Positions 22,159 to 34,001 of a stretch of DNA of 64,000 nucleotides are shown one piece after another. Numbering within the stretch: position 1 is the stretch's first letter; the number at the start of each line of letters is the position of its first letter. Origin of the DNA: Phoma sp. XZ068 (Eukaryota; Ascomycota; Dothideomycetes; Pleosporales; Didymellaceae); assembly GCA_004835665.1 (NCBI GenBank), contig RBKR01000011.1, positions 558,001 through 622,000 on the forward strand, read 5' to 3'. Under the pieces are notes generated by a model. That model was not told the DNA's origin. It ran no database searches and worked only from the letters and a program-made list of their open reading frames with translations. The position numbers were made by a program, and so were the translations under genes.

Positions 22159-22691
22159 GGTGAGGGACTGGGGCTGCGGTGGTAGCCGTGGAGCGAACGT
22201 GTAGAGTGGCCTCAGTGTGCGAGCGATGGCATGTCGGAACCCAGAGGCACAAATCCCAAATGCCCGCGCCGCTGCAGTAGCCGCTCCCCTGCTTGGCGGG
22301 ACCGCGCCCACCGTGGCCTGAGCCCCGCCCCATAATTGGCCAACCTTCACGCCACCCGCCGCTGCAGATCAGGGGCACGCACGCCGCCCCCGGCCAGACC
22401 GTTTCCATCCTGACGCGCCGGGGGGCCGTTGAGCAACAATGCACGTGTGTGACCGTCATTCCCATCTCGCATGCTTCAATTCATACATGCCATTGGTCAT
22501 GTAGACACATCCGGACCACATAGCTAAGCTCCTACCCAGCCACCCAACTGCCCAAGGTGCATCGATGTTTGGTGTGCTCCGTTTTGCTGGACAAGCAGTC
22601 GTCATGGCGCGACACTTTGTTTGCATGGCCCGCTTCAGCAGAAGACGTCCACGCCCAGTCAGTTGCACAGTAGCGTTTGACCAAATGAACC
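22159..22691. other. Intergenic region: desaturase promoter and transcription-factor 3' flank
   Basis: 533 bases, GC-rich near the desaturase start. The desaturase frame remains open for some distance upstream of its ATG, but the residues read as low-complexity translation of GC-rich leader. No other feature is seen. Confidence 0.45.
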
Positions 22692-25138
22692 TCAGTACGG
22701 TGGGCGTTGTACTTGCGGCTGAAGGTCCGTTGGGAAACCCCCCTGGCAACTTATTAGTACGCTCGTCGGCAGAAGTTCAAATCTTTACCTACCCAACCAA
22801 AGCTCTCTGTGAATGCATCAAGGTCCATGGGTACGTCTGGCAACAGAAAAGGGTTTGCACATCCACCGTTCCCCATGAAGGGATAGTCAAGGTTCGCAGC
22901 CTCGGCGGCGAAGTGGTTGAAATCAAAGGATGATGCTGGGGATGCTGTGTCAACCTGCTCTGGACCTACACTTCCTGCAAGGCCTTCATCAGCCATGGCT
23001 CGATTACAATCGTGTCGCAATGTGATGCACTTACTCCATGACTGACTCTGCGCAATGGGTGCATTGCCGTTCGCTCTGTTGAGCACCAGCTGAACAGCAG
23101 CAGCAACCTTACGAGCCTCGTGCGACCTCTTACTTGCCTTCGACCAGATTGTGTACGCGTTATGCAGCGCTTCTATCATCTCCGACCGTGTGGGTGGCCC
23201 GTGGTCGAGCGGAAGCCCACTTGTAGGAGTCGCTGGCGCTGCTTGGATGGGCGAGCTAAGATCCTTGTCCAGATCCAGGATCAAGACGGTCGTCGCAAGA
23301 AGGAAGTCATGCGCCACAATCGAGGACATGTACCAGCTAACCGTAAAGCTTTGTATCCCTGGAGACCACAATTTTCCTCCAGGCCGTATCTCACCGTCCA
23401 CTTTCCTTTGGAACCCCAGCATCTCCGTCGCCGCATTCAAACAGACCCGTCGAGAGTATTCATAATTGGGATCGGTGCGACCAAGCACAAGAAACGGTCG
23501 GTGCAAAGTCATCTCTGCTTTCAAAAATGATAGTCCGAGATAGAAGCGCCGCATCGAAGCTGGCGAGAGCGTACTATCAAAGTCTTCGCCAGGTACTGGT
23601 TTAGCGCACTCAGGCAGCTTGGTGTATACTTCGCGAAACATCGAGTCGAGTTCCATGACTTCCCTATACGGAGGTTGAGATGTGCCATTCATCAAATCCA
23701 TGACCTTTGCATGTGCAAGGCGTACGCGCGTCAGAACCACAGTGAAGAGGGAGGGCGTCAACTCCATCTCAGGTCGAGATGAAGGCAGCTCGGTCATGTT
23801 CTCATGAATGTCTTCCTCGAGCAGGTTGCGGGGCTCCTGCGTATCGCACATGAACGGTTGTATGAGCCTAGGCAATCCCACCTGAGAGGACTGAGCAAGG
23901 TCGAGAGACATGACCATGAGCCAAGTCCTGCGCCGCATCTCTGCTCTAAATGGAGAAACGTCCGAAAATCTCGAAGGCTCCCTGTGGTATCCCATCCGAA
24001 ACGCGATCCGGACGATGATACCCACAAGAATTGACATGCTGAACTGTGAGTCCGCTGAGCGTAAATACTCGGTGCCAAAATACATGATGAGAGCCTCGAC
24101 CGTATAGGGAGGGCATTTGGCGTAGTTGGCTAGAACGAGACACTGAACGAGCTTCTCGCGATAGAAGTCTATCCGTGCAGTGAACAGCGAAGGCGTAGCA
24201 GTTCCTTGGAGAGCAACTTCATGCATTCCAATGCCAGCCTGGAATTGCGCGCCCATGGCAAGAACGGCAAATAAGAAGCCCAGCCACATAGTAGGGGTCT
24301 CAAAAGGCTGAGTCCAGAACCTGGCATACTGAGACATGTTGTCAGTACCTGTCAAAACGGGACTATGGTAAGCTGACCTCTTTCAAAAATGTCGGTCTAT
24401 GTACCAAGTCTGCATCTGTCAGCCAGTTCAACTAAACAGTCCAAGCGCTGTCAGCTCTTACTTGGTGATGTATCCATCGACGCAAAGTACGTGGAGATTA
24501 ACTGGTCTGCTTCAGTACGTGGAGGTAAAGCAGCAAGCAGTTCCTGCTTGGTTGCATGCCTCTGACGGCCGAACAGAATATCAGGACCTGGCACATCGGC
24601 AGAGTTGTCATTGCGTGAATGTGCAGTCGTAGGGATCTCATCAAGATGTTCTCGGAGTTCTGATATCTCGAGGCGTGTCAGTACAGTGCGAAAATGCTTG
24701 TAAGGTTCCACCCACCCCGTCCAAGATGCTGGTCCAATGCGCACTGTTTGCGTAGCTCGTCGTATCGCCGGTGAAGCGTACGCGGTCTGGAGTATTCGGT
24801 ATTTCCGCTTCATTGCCCTCGTTTAGATGCTGGGGATGCGGTACTGCTGCCATAACTGGACTACCATGGCTGACTTCTCTGCCACTCATGAGGGTTGTCA
24901 CTAGCTTCTCCAATTGGTCGATGCGGTCGTGCACACTGTGAGGAGCCTTCGCTTCTTGAGTAGCAGGGGCATTGCGTACGTAAGTGCACGACAATGTTAG
25001 ACCTCTGTCGACGCATGTCTTGCAAGGTTGCTGCCGATCGCATTTTAGCTTTCGACGCCGACAGAGAGTACAGCTTACGATAGGCTTGTCTCTTCGTCGG
25101 CTTGGAGGTACAATACGATTTGGTGAATCCGGGCTCAT
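22692..25138 (-). CDS. Zn2Cys6 transcription factor with fungal-specific TF domain, 730 aa
   Basis: Six exons: 24,716-25,138, 24,462-24,666, 24,378-24,415, 23,035-24,328, 22,793-22,974 and 22,692-22,742. The introns are 46-60 nt and all phases close. The binuclear zinc cluster has Cys at about 23, 26, 33, 39, 42 and 51 (CTLCRRRKLKC then CKTC). A short coiled linker follows (DRIDQLEKLVTTL). The 38-nt exon carries the hallmark LVHRPTFLKE entry to the fungal-specific transcription-factor domain, which continues with a stretch carrying MGYHREPSRF and RRRTWLMVMSLDLAQSSQVG. The 60-nt intron at 22,975-23,034 is a multiple of three, so its retention would also keep the frame. DNA-binding regulator; targets unknown. 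It is head-to-head with a second Zn2Cys6 gene 648 bp away. Confidence 0.88.
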
Positions 25139-25786
25139 CGGGGGTTGTGTGTGCGATGATGTCACGCACCTGAAAGACGATGTGGAGGAAGGGTATCACC
25201 GAGCACCAGGATTGAGGCTCTGCGGCCTCAAAGATGAGAGCGTTCGCAATCGGCAGTCGGGCAAGAAACCTAGCCGAGGACGCGTTCAGGTGCGCCTCGG
25301 ACGAGCTTGGCCTTGCTCTTTTCGCTCACACCCACCCAGGCTACACGCTCCATGTTCATGCGGTCTGGTCTGGCCTCCAATGGCCTCTTTTGGTTGATGC
25401 TATTATTGTGATGGACGTAAATGGTGAATGACGTCGTACGGCAGGCAATATCGCGCAAAAGCGCCAGCTGGGATTCACAGACGTAGGAAAGTGCATCCTT
25501 ACTACCATCTTCTTGGTGTGCATCAAATGTAATGGTCGACCTCCTCATGCTGTGACACGCAGCAACATAACAACGTCCAGTTTACGAGACATTTGTACGA
25601 CGGTTCGCCGCATCACGTGAATCCCCGGAGTCAAGCGGGGCAGGCCCAGACCCCAGAAGTGTTGGAGAGAATTTCAGCCTCCTACGAACTTAGATCCACC
25701 AGCTTGCAAGCTAGCACGCCCCAAAGGTATACTACAGACGTCTACGAACTCATCGTCTACTACGCCTTTTTCCTTCATCTCGTACT
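25139..25786. promoter_or_regulatory. Shared divergent promoter of two Zn2Cys6 genes
   Basis: 648 bases between the two start codons. It contains a CRE/AP-1-like TGACGTC at 25,429-25,435 and several CGG and CCG triplets of the kind Zn2Cys6 proteins bind. No clean CGG-N-CCG dyad was identified by eye. The divergent arrangement allows co-regulation or cross-regulation, which is an inference. Confidence 0.4.
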
Positions 25787-28039
25787 ATGCAGCCACAGAA
25801 GGATAGCAGAGCAGCCACTTCATGCACAGAGTGCCAAAGGCGGAAGCAAAAGGCAAGCACTATCATCGTGCTCTGCATGCGAGCACTGGCTAATGGCATG
25901 TACAGTGTTCTCGCGAGTGGCCTTGTAATCATTGCCAGGCAAGAAAGGTCGCTCATCTGTGCCAATTTGCTGTGAAAAAGCCGCAGCATGAGTCTTCGAT
26001 AGACTCTGCACGGTACGTAGAGAGTGTTCGTGTGAACATAAACTTCGCAATAACAATGTGTGTACAGTGAGAGTTCTGGTGAGAGCAGAGGCCAAAAGAG
26101 ATGTCATCCCACTTCGATTGAAGAGATCCCTGCCCTGCCACAGAACGGCGAGGCCGAACACAGTGAAGATGGACTCAAGGTCTGGGGCTACATGCCAGGG
26201 CATGTGCATTGGAAAGTTGGCGCTCCCGATGATGTGAGCGCTCCCGGAGCCTATGGTGCGACGTGGATACTGATCAGGAAAACAGAGTTCCCAGCGGAAG
26301 CAGACATCATCAGACTATACAGGAGTCGATGTCGTGGAGCAGGTCCTACACGCTGTCCCGCCAAGATCAATCACCGGTGAGAAGAATTTGGGACCTGCAG
26401 CCGTTAGCCGTGGCTAATTTCGCACAGACGCTTTCGTGAATCATTTTCTCGGGGTGGTCAATTACCGATATAGCACGATATACGCACCGACTTTTACGAA
26501 CCAGTATGTACAGTGGTGGGGTGATCGAGCCGCCGGCAAACGGTTGTCTCCGGAATTCACATGCCTACTCCTCAGAGTATGCGCGTATTCTGTCCAGTAT
26601 CTGACTCCATCGTTACGCAAAATGATCGAGTTCGAGCTGGCCTGTAACCTGCAGCAGCTTACCGACCGTTTTTCAAACGCCGCTGAGCAGCTCAGCCAAA
26701 GCTTCACAGCTTCTAACACGTGTATTGAGCGTGTCCAAGAACAATTTTTGAAAGGTGCTTGGCTCAAATCAGAATCCAAAATTGTTGAATCATGGCATGC
26801 GCTTGGTTGTACGATACGTGAAGCACAAGAGCTGGGCATCGATAGAGATGCCAACATTGAAGGGCTGAGCGAATTCGACATTGAGATTAGAAGGAGGATC
26901 TGGGCTTTATTATACATATGGGACTGGTGAGCTTGCATAACGATCAATCATGAACTTACAATTGATTCTTCCACAGGCAAATGGGAGCTTGGTTAGGAAG
27001 ACCTAACCTCATCGACCAGAAGAACCTCAACTTCAAACTACCCAACTTGCGGTTAGACCAGTCGAGTTCGGAGCCGAACCTGCTATCGCCGTTTGCTCAC
27101 ATGGCCCTTCAAGCAAGTTTGGGTCGACGACTAAATACCATCATGGGCGATGCGCAGTCGGTAGACACCCTGTCCGCTGATGAGATCCTTGCTATAGAAG
27201 CCGAGCTCAGCAAGTTCGTTGATGAGCTACCTCCAATATTCCGGCTCCACGATCCAGATACCTCACTCGACGCCGAGCATCCATACTTCGTATTCCAGCG
27301 CCACCAGCTTCATACTGTACTGTATGTGACCAAGCTCGATTTCTTGAAGCCGTTCCTAACGCGGGCTCGCGATGACAAAAAGACTGATCGCGACGATGAA
27401 TTCCGGAGGATGGGAATAGACCTGGCGCTTGATGTTCTTAAGGTTGCTCGTCGCCTGTTCGAGCATGAGTTTCCCATAAATGCCAAATTCCACATGGTCG
27501 TCTTCTCTATCTTCGACACGTCGACGATCCTATGTTCCGCCATCATCCACGATCACGAACGTGTCTTACCTCGACGAGATGAAGTCAACAACGCCATCGA
27601 TGGCTCGCTTGATATGCTACATCAACTGAGCCTGACCACAAAGCTGGGTGCATCATCCTATGCCTTCCTCTACAAGTTGGTTCAATCCCACCCTCAGCTG
27701 TCGTGTGGCACGGGAACTAGCAAGCGTGCACGGAAGCATTCGTCTACCTCTCCGCATACACTCGAGCCGCCACCTCTTGTGAATCATGTTTCTTCGAGGG
27801 ACTCGATCGTCAGCTCGATAGATCACCCACCCCACCCGCCAGCTGTATCAGGTGCCCTTCCGCAGAATTCTATCCCGCTGGAGCCAACTCCTTCAGTACC
27901 CACCATCAATGATTTTGCGTTTGATGTGGATCAGTTTCTAGCGCAGAATCCGCTCGGTAGTGCTACGGCTCTGGACATGGGTGGCATGGAGCAAATCTGG
28001 GATTGGGAAAATCTGAATCTGGATCAGTTCCCATGTTGA
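25787..28039 (+). CDS. Zn2Cys6 transcription factor with fungal-specific TF domain, 663 aa
   Basis: Six exons: 25,787-25,852, 25,906-26,012, 26,068-26,233, 26,286-26,376, 26,428-26,926 and 26,977-28,039. All introns are 50-55 nt and the frame closes. The first intron splits the zinc cluster after CTECQRRKQK and appears to use a GC donor (gcaagc) with a normal tacag acceptor. The next exon opens CSREWPCNHC, restoring the six-Cys cluster (about 13, 16, 23, 29, 32, 41). The middle region has GYMPGHVHW, a segment with LHAVPPRSITDAFVNHFLGVV, then RYSTIYAPTF and YVQWW. These match fungal-specific TF-domain proteins. The 26,234-26,285 intron was chosen because it is the only GT-AG pair found that restores phase. 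The C-terminus is Ser/Pro-rich and acidic. Targets unknown. Confidence 0.85.
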
Positions 28040-30320
28040 GCTTCAGCAATAATGCATCCAGGCTGTTGATACGTCAATTCTAAGTTAAACGTGACCGGAT
28101 GGTGCCTTTTGACCGAATGATGACCTCTGTTGCTGCAAGCCTCATAAATATAATACCTATCATATCAAGACGCGATCCTCATGCGCACATAAGCACCCTG
28201 ATAAGGCACGTAAGTTTGAAGCAATCAAAGGCGGTCCTTTGTTTTTAGACCGATTCAGAATAAATTGGCAGTCCGGACAACTTCCGATGTGTTACTGTCA
28301 TAACCCCGTAGCGTTCCTTGACACCTGAAAACCTGTCTTCTGACTTTCAAGATCTGTGTGCTTGTTTCCAGGCTTGTTGGAGGTATGGATTTATTACGAA
28401 AATGACGTGAGACAGCCCATCTGCATATCACCCCTCCTTTGACACAGTTCAGGGTCTAGGACATCTCATAAGCATTGTGGTAAAGATGGAGCACGCCATC
28501 TTGAAAGGCTCGAAGGCAAAGGCGATTGATTTTCCCCCTCTTTCAACCTGATCAGCAGGGCCATATCTACAGATTATCCCTCTTATATTGAAACGATTCG
28601 CATAGACTCGGCGCCAAAACATGGGCTAACGACCGTTGCATCTAGTTTGAGCCAAATCAGAGGACGACTCTTCACGAACTCAACTCAAGACTTCGGTACT
28701 CTGACAGATTCCTTTGGCACCCCTGTAATCGAGGATGGTCAATAGATCACGTATCCTTTTTCACCCCATTTTGAGCTGAAGTTGTCGAGCTTTGGTTGGC
28801 GTCCTTGCATATTTTCACCACCTGTCCATTTCGTGAACCAAGCGTGTCTTTCCGCACACCTACTCGGGAGTACGTTTCCTCATGAGAACCGCGAAGTATT
28901 ATGAAGTGGAAGAGGAAGACACGGCCCAATACATGCTGCAAGTCCTGCTATTGTGATCCGCCCTCGCTTGGTCTCATCATTGTGGTGCTATAAACTCGAT
29001 AGCAGGCAGGTGTCAGACAAAGGTGTACTTGCATTTCAAAATTACTCTTCGCAGACGAGCCGAAAGGTATCATGCATATATCATACGACAATATGGGAGA
29101 GCACAAAGTCCTTTCAAGTGGAGCAGAATGTTGGATCGACACTAAATTGGGAAAGATTCACAGCTCTGACCTTCTGCCAAGCTCCGTATCGAGATCATCC
29201 AGCGCGCTTGACAAATCGAGGTGGGTACGATATGAGTCTGCGAAATTATTCAAGACTGTCAATCCGTTCAATGGATGTTCAGTTCACCCAATCCCCTCCA
29301 TGACGATAATGTGTGATGTGTCGGAGGTGCGGGTACTCATACCGAATGAACGCAAATTTGACGAAGGAACTTGGTCAAGGCTTGATGGGACATTAAGGCG
29401 CTATAATACGGCTCCCTTGGAGTGTCGTGGTGGGTCTCAAGACACTTTGAGAGACAGGCATCGCGGAAATTAACCCTTAACGTAATTTTTAACCTGATGG
29501 TGCTGCGCTTCCAGGCACGCATTTGGGTTTTCGGATTCGTAACAGATCGGAATAATGGTCTCGTTGTAAGTGATCGGTGCATGCGGCAGCCGCGGCAGTC
29601 CTGCCATACAGTATGGTTATAGCGCGCGGTTTCCGACGGCAAGTCCAATTCATTCTTTCAAGGAACCTTTTTGTGGGTACGAAAACTCTGAGGGGTCGAC
29701 TTTCACCATGTTGGTACATCTTGGCGTCAACGCTTAAGCGAACCACAGGCACCCATTGCGATGATCATTACGTGTTAAGCAGTTAGTACATCACTAGTCC
29801 GGCAAGCGGTTGCCGACCAAGCAATGCTTACTACTACGTCATTCGCCTTAGCTATTCTCCTATGCTTGGGGGGTTATGGTTTGGATAGCAAAGTTGAGAT
29901 CCACCCTCAACCGTGTGTTCCACATTTCGCGCAGTGAGCCCTGAAGTTGCGCCAGTATATGAATGCTGCCATGGGCCCTCCCGTGGATCGTTTCCTTCAT
30001 TCCTCGTCCGCGACCTCTGTTGTTCTCTCACGAATATTGCTGTGTACACAGTACCGAATACAAGCTTCTCCAAGCTCTCGACCAGCGTCCTCCCACACTT
30101 TTGCTTGGTGACAGCAGATTGAAGATTCAAACGCCCTTCAACCGACCGACTACCTCCTAGCGACCGTCTCCTTGCGACAGAACACACACAAGCGACACAA
30201 GCGACAATTATACACCCGACAAGCCTTTGCAACAAACCCCTAAAGTACAGTCTTTGACCACAGCGCCAACTGACCTTCCTGTGCACCCAAATCGGCATCG
30301 TCCATCCCCCGAGCAACACA
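28040..30320. other. Long intergenic region without supported genes
   Basis: About 2.3 kb, the largest gene-free gap of the balanced-composition half. Only frames up to about 130 codons occur, without recognisable motifs or good splice structure. No tRNA-like clover-leaf was recognised. The last 200 bases (30,120-30,320) are C/A-rich with repeated gcgac and acacaag words and look like the 5' leader of the MFS gene. Confidence 0.5.
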
Positions 30321-32130
30321 ATGCCCCGAACTATGTTCATCAACCCTTTCAAGAGGCACGATGTCTCCGAATTTCCAGACGTGCTGGTCCCTCTTGATGA
30401 GTCTACCCATCGCGCTTCTATCTCTTCTGCAGTAGCGCAGAGTGAAAAGCGTGACAAGGATGAAACACCTGCCGCCACGCGACCTCCGAGTGAATCAGGA
30501 AGCGGTGTTGTTAACCATGGAATGACTAAGGAATTGTTGAAACAGGAGATCATCGCTGACGTTGCAGCGGCTGACCAGGACACACCGTATGACCGTACGT
30601 TTAACAATGCTGGAGAGACTCTCGGATCGTAAGGGTTCGGCATTGGAGTCTAACTGCTGACTGTCTACAGGCAAGGCAAAGGTCATAAACAAGGCCATTC
30701 AAGACATGGGCATGGGCAGATACCAATGGGAGCTCTTCGTTCTATGCGGAGGCGGGTGGATGGCTGATAACTTGTGGCTTCAGGGTGTCGCTCTCACTCT
30801 CCCCCAGCTTTCTGTTGAGTTCGGTGTCAGCGAGACCGAAGTTCGTTACACTACGCTCTCTCTCTTCCTTGGTCTTTGCATCGGCGCCTCTTTCTGGGGA
30901 ATCGCATCTGATGTTGTCGGTCGCCGCCTAGCTTTCAACTTCACCCTCTTCCTCGCCAGTGTATTCGGTCTTGCCTCCGGTGGTGGGCCCAATTGGATCG
31001 GTACCTGTGCCTTGTACGCATGCATTGGTCTAGGGGTAGGTGGCAACCTACCCGTCGATGGTGCTCTGTTCCTGGAATTTTTGCCACAAACGTCTGGCAG
31101 CCTCCTGACTCTGCTATCAGTCTTTTGGCCAGTTGGCAACCTCATTGCCTCTCTCTTGGCTTGGGTCTATATTCCAAACTTTAGCTGCCCCTCAGATACC
31201 CCACTTGGACAGTGCGCAAAGGAAGACAATATGGGTTGGAGGTACCTGGTCCTCACTCTCGGTGCGATCACCGCTCTCATGTTCGTCGGCCGCTTTTTCC
31301 TCTTCCACCTTTACGAATCACCGAAGTTCTTGCTTTCCCGTGGTCGCCAGGCCGAGGCAGTTGCAACCGTCTACGGCATTGCACACTACAACAAGACTAC
31401 AACCTGGCTCACTGAGGATATCCTGAACTACGTTGGTGGAGACCAGGAAGTGACTCAAGAGGATGTTGGCCTCAGTGTCTTCCAGATCGTGAAGCGCTCG
31501 CTGAGCAAATTTTCGCTCAAGCGCTTTAGTGCCCTCTTCGAGAACCGCACGTTGGCCATATCTACATGTCTCCTTTGGTTCCAGTGGACGACTGTCGGCA
31601 TGGGCTACCCTCTGTTCAACGCCTTCCTCCCGCAATACCTCGCTAATTCCGGCGGCGACGTTACCAATAGCGTCGCAACGGTGTATCGCAACTACGCTAT
31701 CACCGCTATCGTTGGTGTACCCGGCTCCCTGTTCGCCTGCTGGACTGTCGACTTGAAGTATATTGGCCGCAAGGGTACCATGGCGTTCGGTACTATCGTC
31801 ACTGGTGTCTTCGTCTTCTTATTCACAATATCGTCGGACTCGGACTTTCAGCTGGCGTTCACATGTCTTGAGGCATTCTTCCAGAATATCATGTACGGCG
31901 TACTGTTCGCTTATACCCCTGAGGTCTTCCCTGCGCCAATTCGTGGTACCGGAACCGGAATGTCAAGTTTTCTCAACCGTGTGGCCGGTCTTTGCGCCCC
32001 AATCGTTGCCATCCAGGCAGGTGCGAGCAACCCCAAGGCACCCATCTATGCCTCGGGAGGCCTGTTCATTGCTGCTTTCATCAGTATGTTGTTGCTGCCT
32101 ATCGAGACTAGGGGCAAGCAGACTTTGTAA
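30321..32130 (+). CDS. Major facilitator superfamily transporter, 577 aa
   Basis: Two exons, 30,321-30,594 and 30,671-32,130, with a 76-nt intron (gtacgt to tacag) splitting an Arg codon. A hydrophilic N-terminal domain of about 100 residues precedes 12 predicted membrane helices. The MFS loop-2/3 signature is seen in a stretch beginning FWGIASDVVGRRLAFN. The first helix region (GGGWMADNLWLQGVAL) and the later TPEVFPAPIRGTGTG motif point to the metabolite:H+ symporter / SV2-like branch rather than drug exporters. The substrate cannot be told. It has no cluster context: neighbours are a small basic protein and a dehydrogenase. Confidence 0.9.
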
Positions 32131-32481
32131 GAGAAGAGGTGGAGTCGGAGCGGTGGATGTTCGCAGTATGCAGACATAAGTTACAGCAAAGCAAACAGTT
32201 TCACATTTAGATACCCCTCGTTTGTGCCTGACGATATGCAGGCTAGACACGAACGACAGACTTTAGACGGTATAACGGCAATGAAGCTTGAAGCGCAAAA
32301 TTGTTCACTTGTGAAAGACAGGAGTATGTGTGAAGTATTAATGCCTAGTATCTAATGCTCAAAAACCAGGCTATCTTCGTTCGATATAGGTATCATACAA
32401 GCTCCCATATCTCCATCGTGATATAATAGTACAACAAAGAAATCGTTCAATCGGGTATCATCGTCGTCGCTTGCTTCGAAC
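32131..32481. other. Convergent 3' flanks
   Basis: 351 bases between the converging MFS and small-basic-protein genes. Presumably both 3' untranslated regions and polyadenylation signals (A/T-rich 32,335-32,430). No feature beyond that. Confidence 0.5.
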
Positions 32482-32877
32482 TTAATAAACGCGGCGGGCG
32501 TTGCGGCCATCGGTGCCATGCATGCGGCGAGTTCCTGCCGCCTTAACACCAGGCCTACCAGTTAGGGTGCCCTTCAGCTTCGTAAGGGCACCCGAAACCT
32601 TGTCACCCATGGTGGCATGGCGTTTGTGGTGATGGACAGGGCCAGCGGTGGTGTGATGGCCAGCAGTATGATGCCCACCAGTGGACCTTGTGGTCTTGGT
32701 TGTTGTGGTAGTGGTGGTGGTTGTGCCAGTGAGTGGGTTACGCTTGGTAGCTGTGCGTCGGTTGGTGCCGCCGCCTAGAAGCTTGCTCTTGAGGCTTGGG
32801 TGTGCGGCAGAACGGGTAGTCCGCGTGGTGCGGGGTGCAGCCGTAGTGCGGTGGGCGCGCGAAGATGTAAGAGGCAT
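32482..32877 (-). CDS. Small basic, Thr/His-rich protein with conserved C-terminal block, 131 aa
   Basis: Single exon. The protein is strongly basic (Arg/Lys/His/Thr) with a run of nine Thr after NPLTG. The C-terminal part reads GDKVSGALTKLKGTLTGRPG followed by KAAGTRRMHGTDGR. From memory, a similar block recurs in small proteins of filamentous ascomycetes, though their function is not described. There is no signal peptide or membrane segment. The poly-Thr tract is encoded by an imperfect GTG/TTG-rich microsatellite on the plus strand, so length variation between strains is likely. The 5' flank is A/T-rich. Confidence 0.7.
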   Translation of the reverse strand: MPLTSSRAHRTTAAPRTTRTTRSAAHPSLKSKLLGGGTNRRTATKRNPLTGTTTTTTTTTKTTRSTGGHHTAGHHTTAGPVHHHKRHATMGDKVSGALTKLKGTLTGRPGVKAAGTRRMHGTDGRNARRVY

Positions 32878-34001
32878 ATTGTTGTTTGGTATTGCTATTG
32901 AACTTTTTGTTGGACGTAGCGTAGAGGCTGGTGATTGTTGATGATAGTGGTGTGAATGATGAGATCGAAGTACGGCAGTCTCTCATTTATGTTCAGCCAA
33001 CTCACTGTCATCTCACTTCCTTAACACTGCCAAAACAAGTTCCATTTTGCAAGTTCCCCGATGCGGTAGGATCATCACCGCGCCCAGCAGGGGCACGTCA
33101 TGCAGGGTCGCACGTAGGGTCTTACGACTCGTGGCGCATTCCACCTATTGGTGCATAATCTGCTGATATGGCTTGCTAGTTTCCAAACTTGTACATACGA
33201 GGAGAATGCCCACCTCCTGCCCCGATGAGATCACAGGGTTGGGGTGTTGTAATCGAGAACGTGGAGGGTGGTGGCTGATAAGAGGTCAAAGCTTGCGGAT
33301 CATGGTGCTTCAGCGTTTGCCCTACGTCATATTGGACAGCTTCGCAAGGCTGAACACAACCTGTCCCGCGCCGATCATTCAACTCGGCTCTGAGGTCCGC
33401 CTTCCAGAAGTCCCGCTTGGCATATATGACGTAGGGTTGAGATTCTGTGAAGAGCGCTTAGCGGGGCAATGGCGAGCGTTCGCCAGCGGCTCATTCTTGC
33501 AATATCGATCACTGTCAGGGCAATATTAGTTGATCCATAATACGTTTGGTAGACCTTGCACATATTTGAAGTTAAATCTTCTTTCAACTCTTGCACTGTG
33601 CGCTCTTTTCTCATGTAAACATGCGCTGTTGCTACCGATCGGCTTACATCTCGTAACTTGCAGCTGAAGATTGAAGAACCTCCACTTTCTTCAGATAGCT
33701 GGATGAGGACGTCTGGCTACGAAACAAGGTCTATCTCACAGCAAGCATTGGGATTTCGGTTGGTTTCCTAGTAATCAGAACGCCATGCGAAATGCTCCGC
33801 CTTACCACCTGCAACGTAGCGTGTCGGTGGGTGATTGAGTTATGATGTCAATGAAAATTGCGGCTCCTATTGACTCTGATAAAACACGTTCTCTCTCACA
33901 AACAACGTATCATTGACCTCCTACACACGAGTTACGGCTTTGCTTAATTGTTCCAGCTTCCAAAGGGCTCATCAGGATTTCAGCAGACTCACAAATACAC
34001 A
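32878..34001. other. Intergenic region with divergent promoters
   Basis: About 1.1 kb between the divergent small-basic-protein and dehydrogenase genes. Frames up to about 118 codons occur but lack recognisable features. No RNA gene or repeat is seen. Confidence 0.5.
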
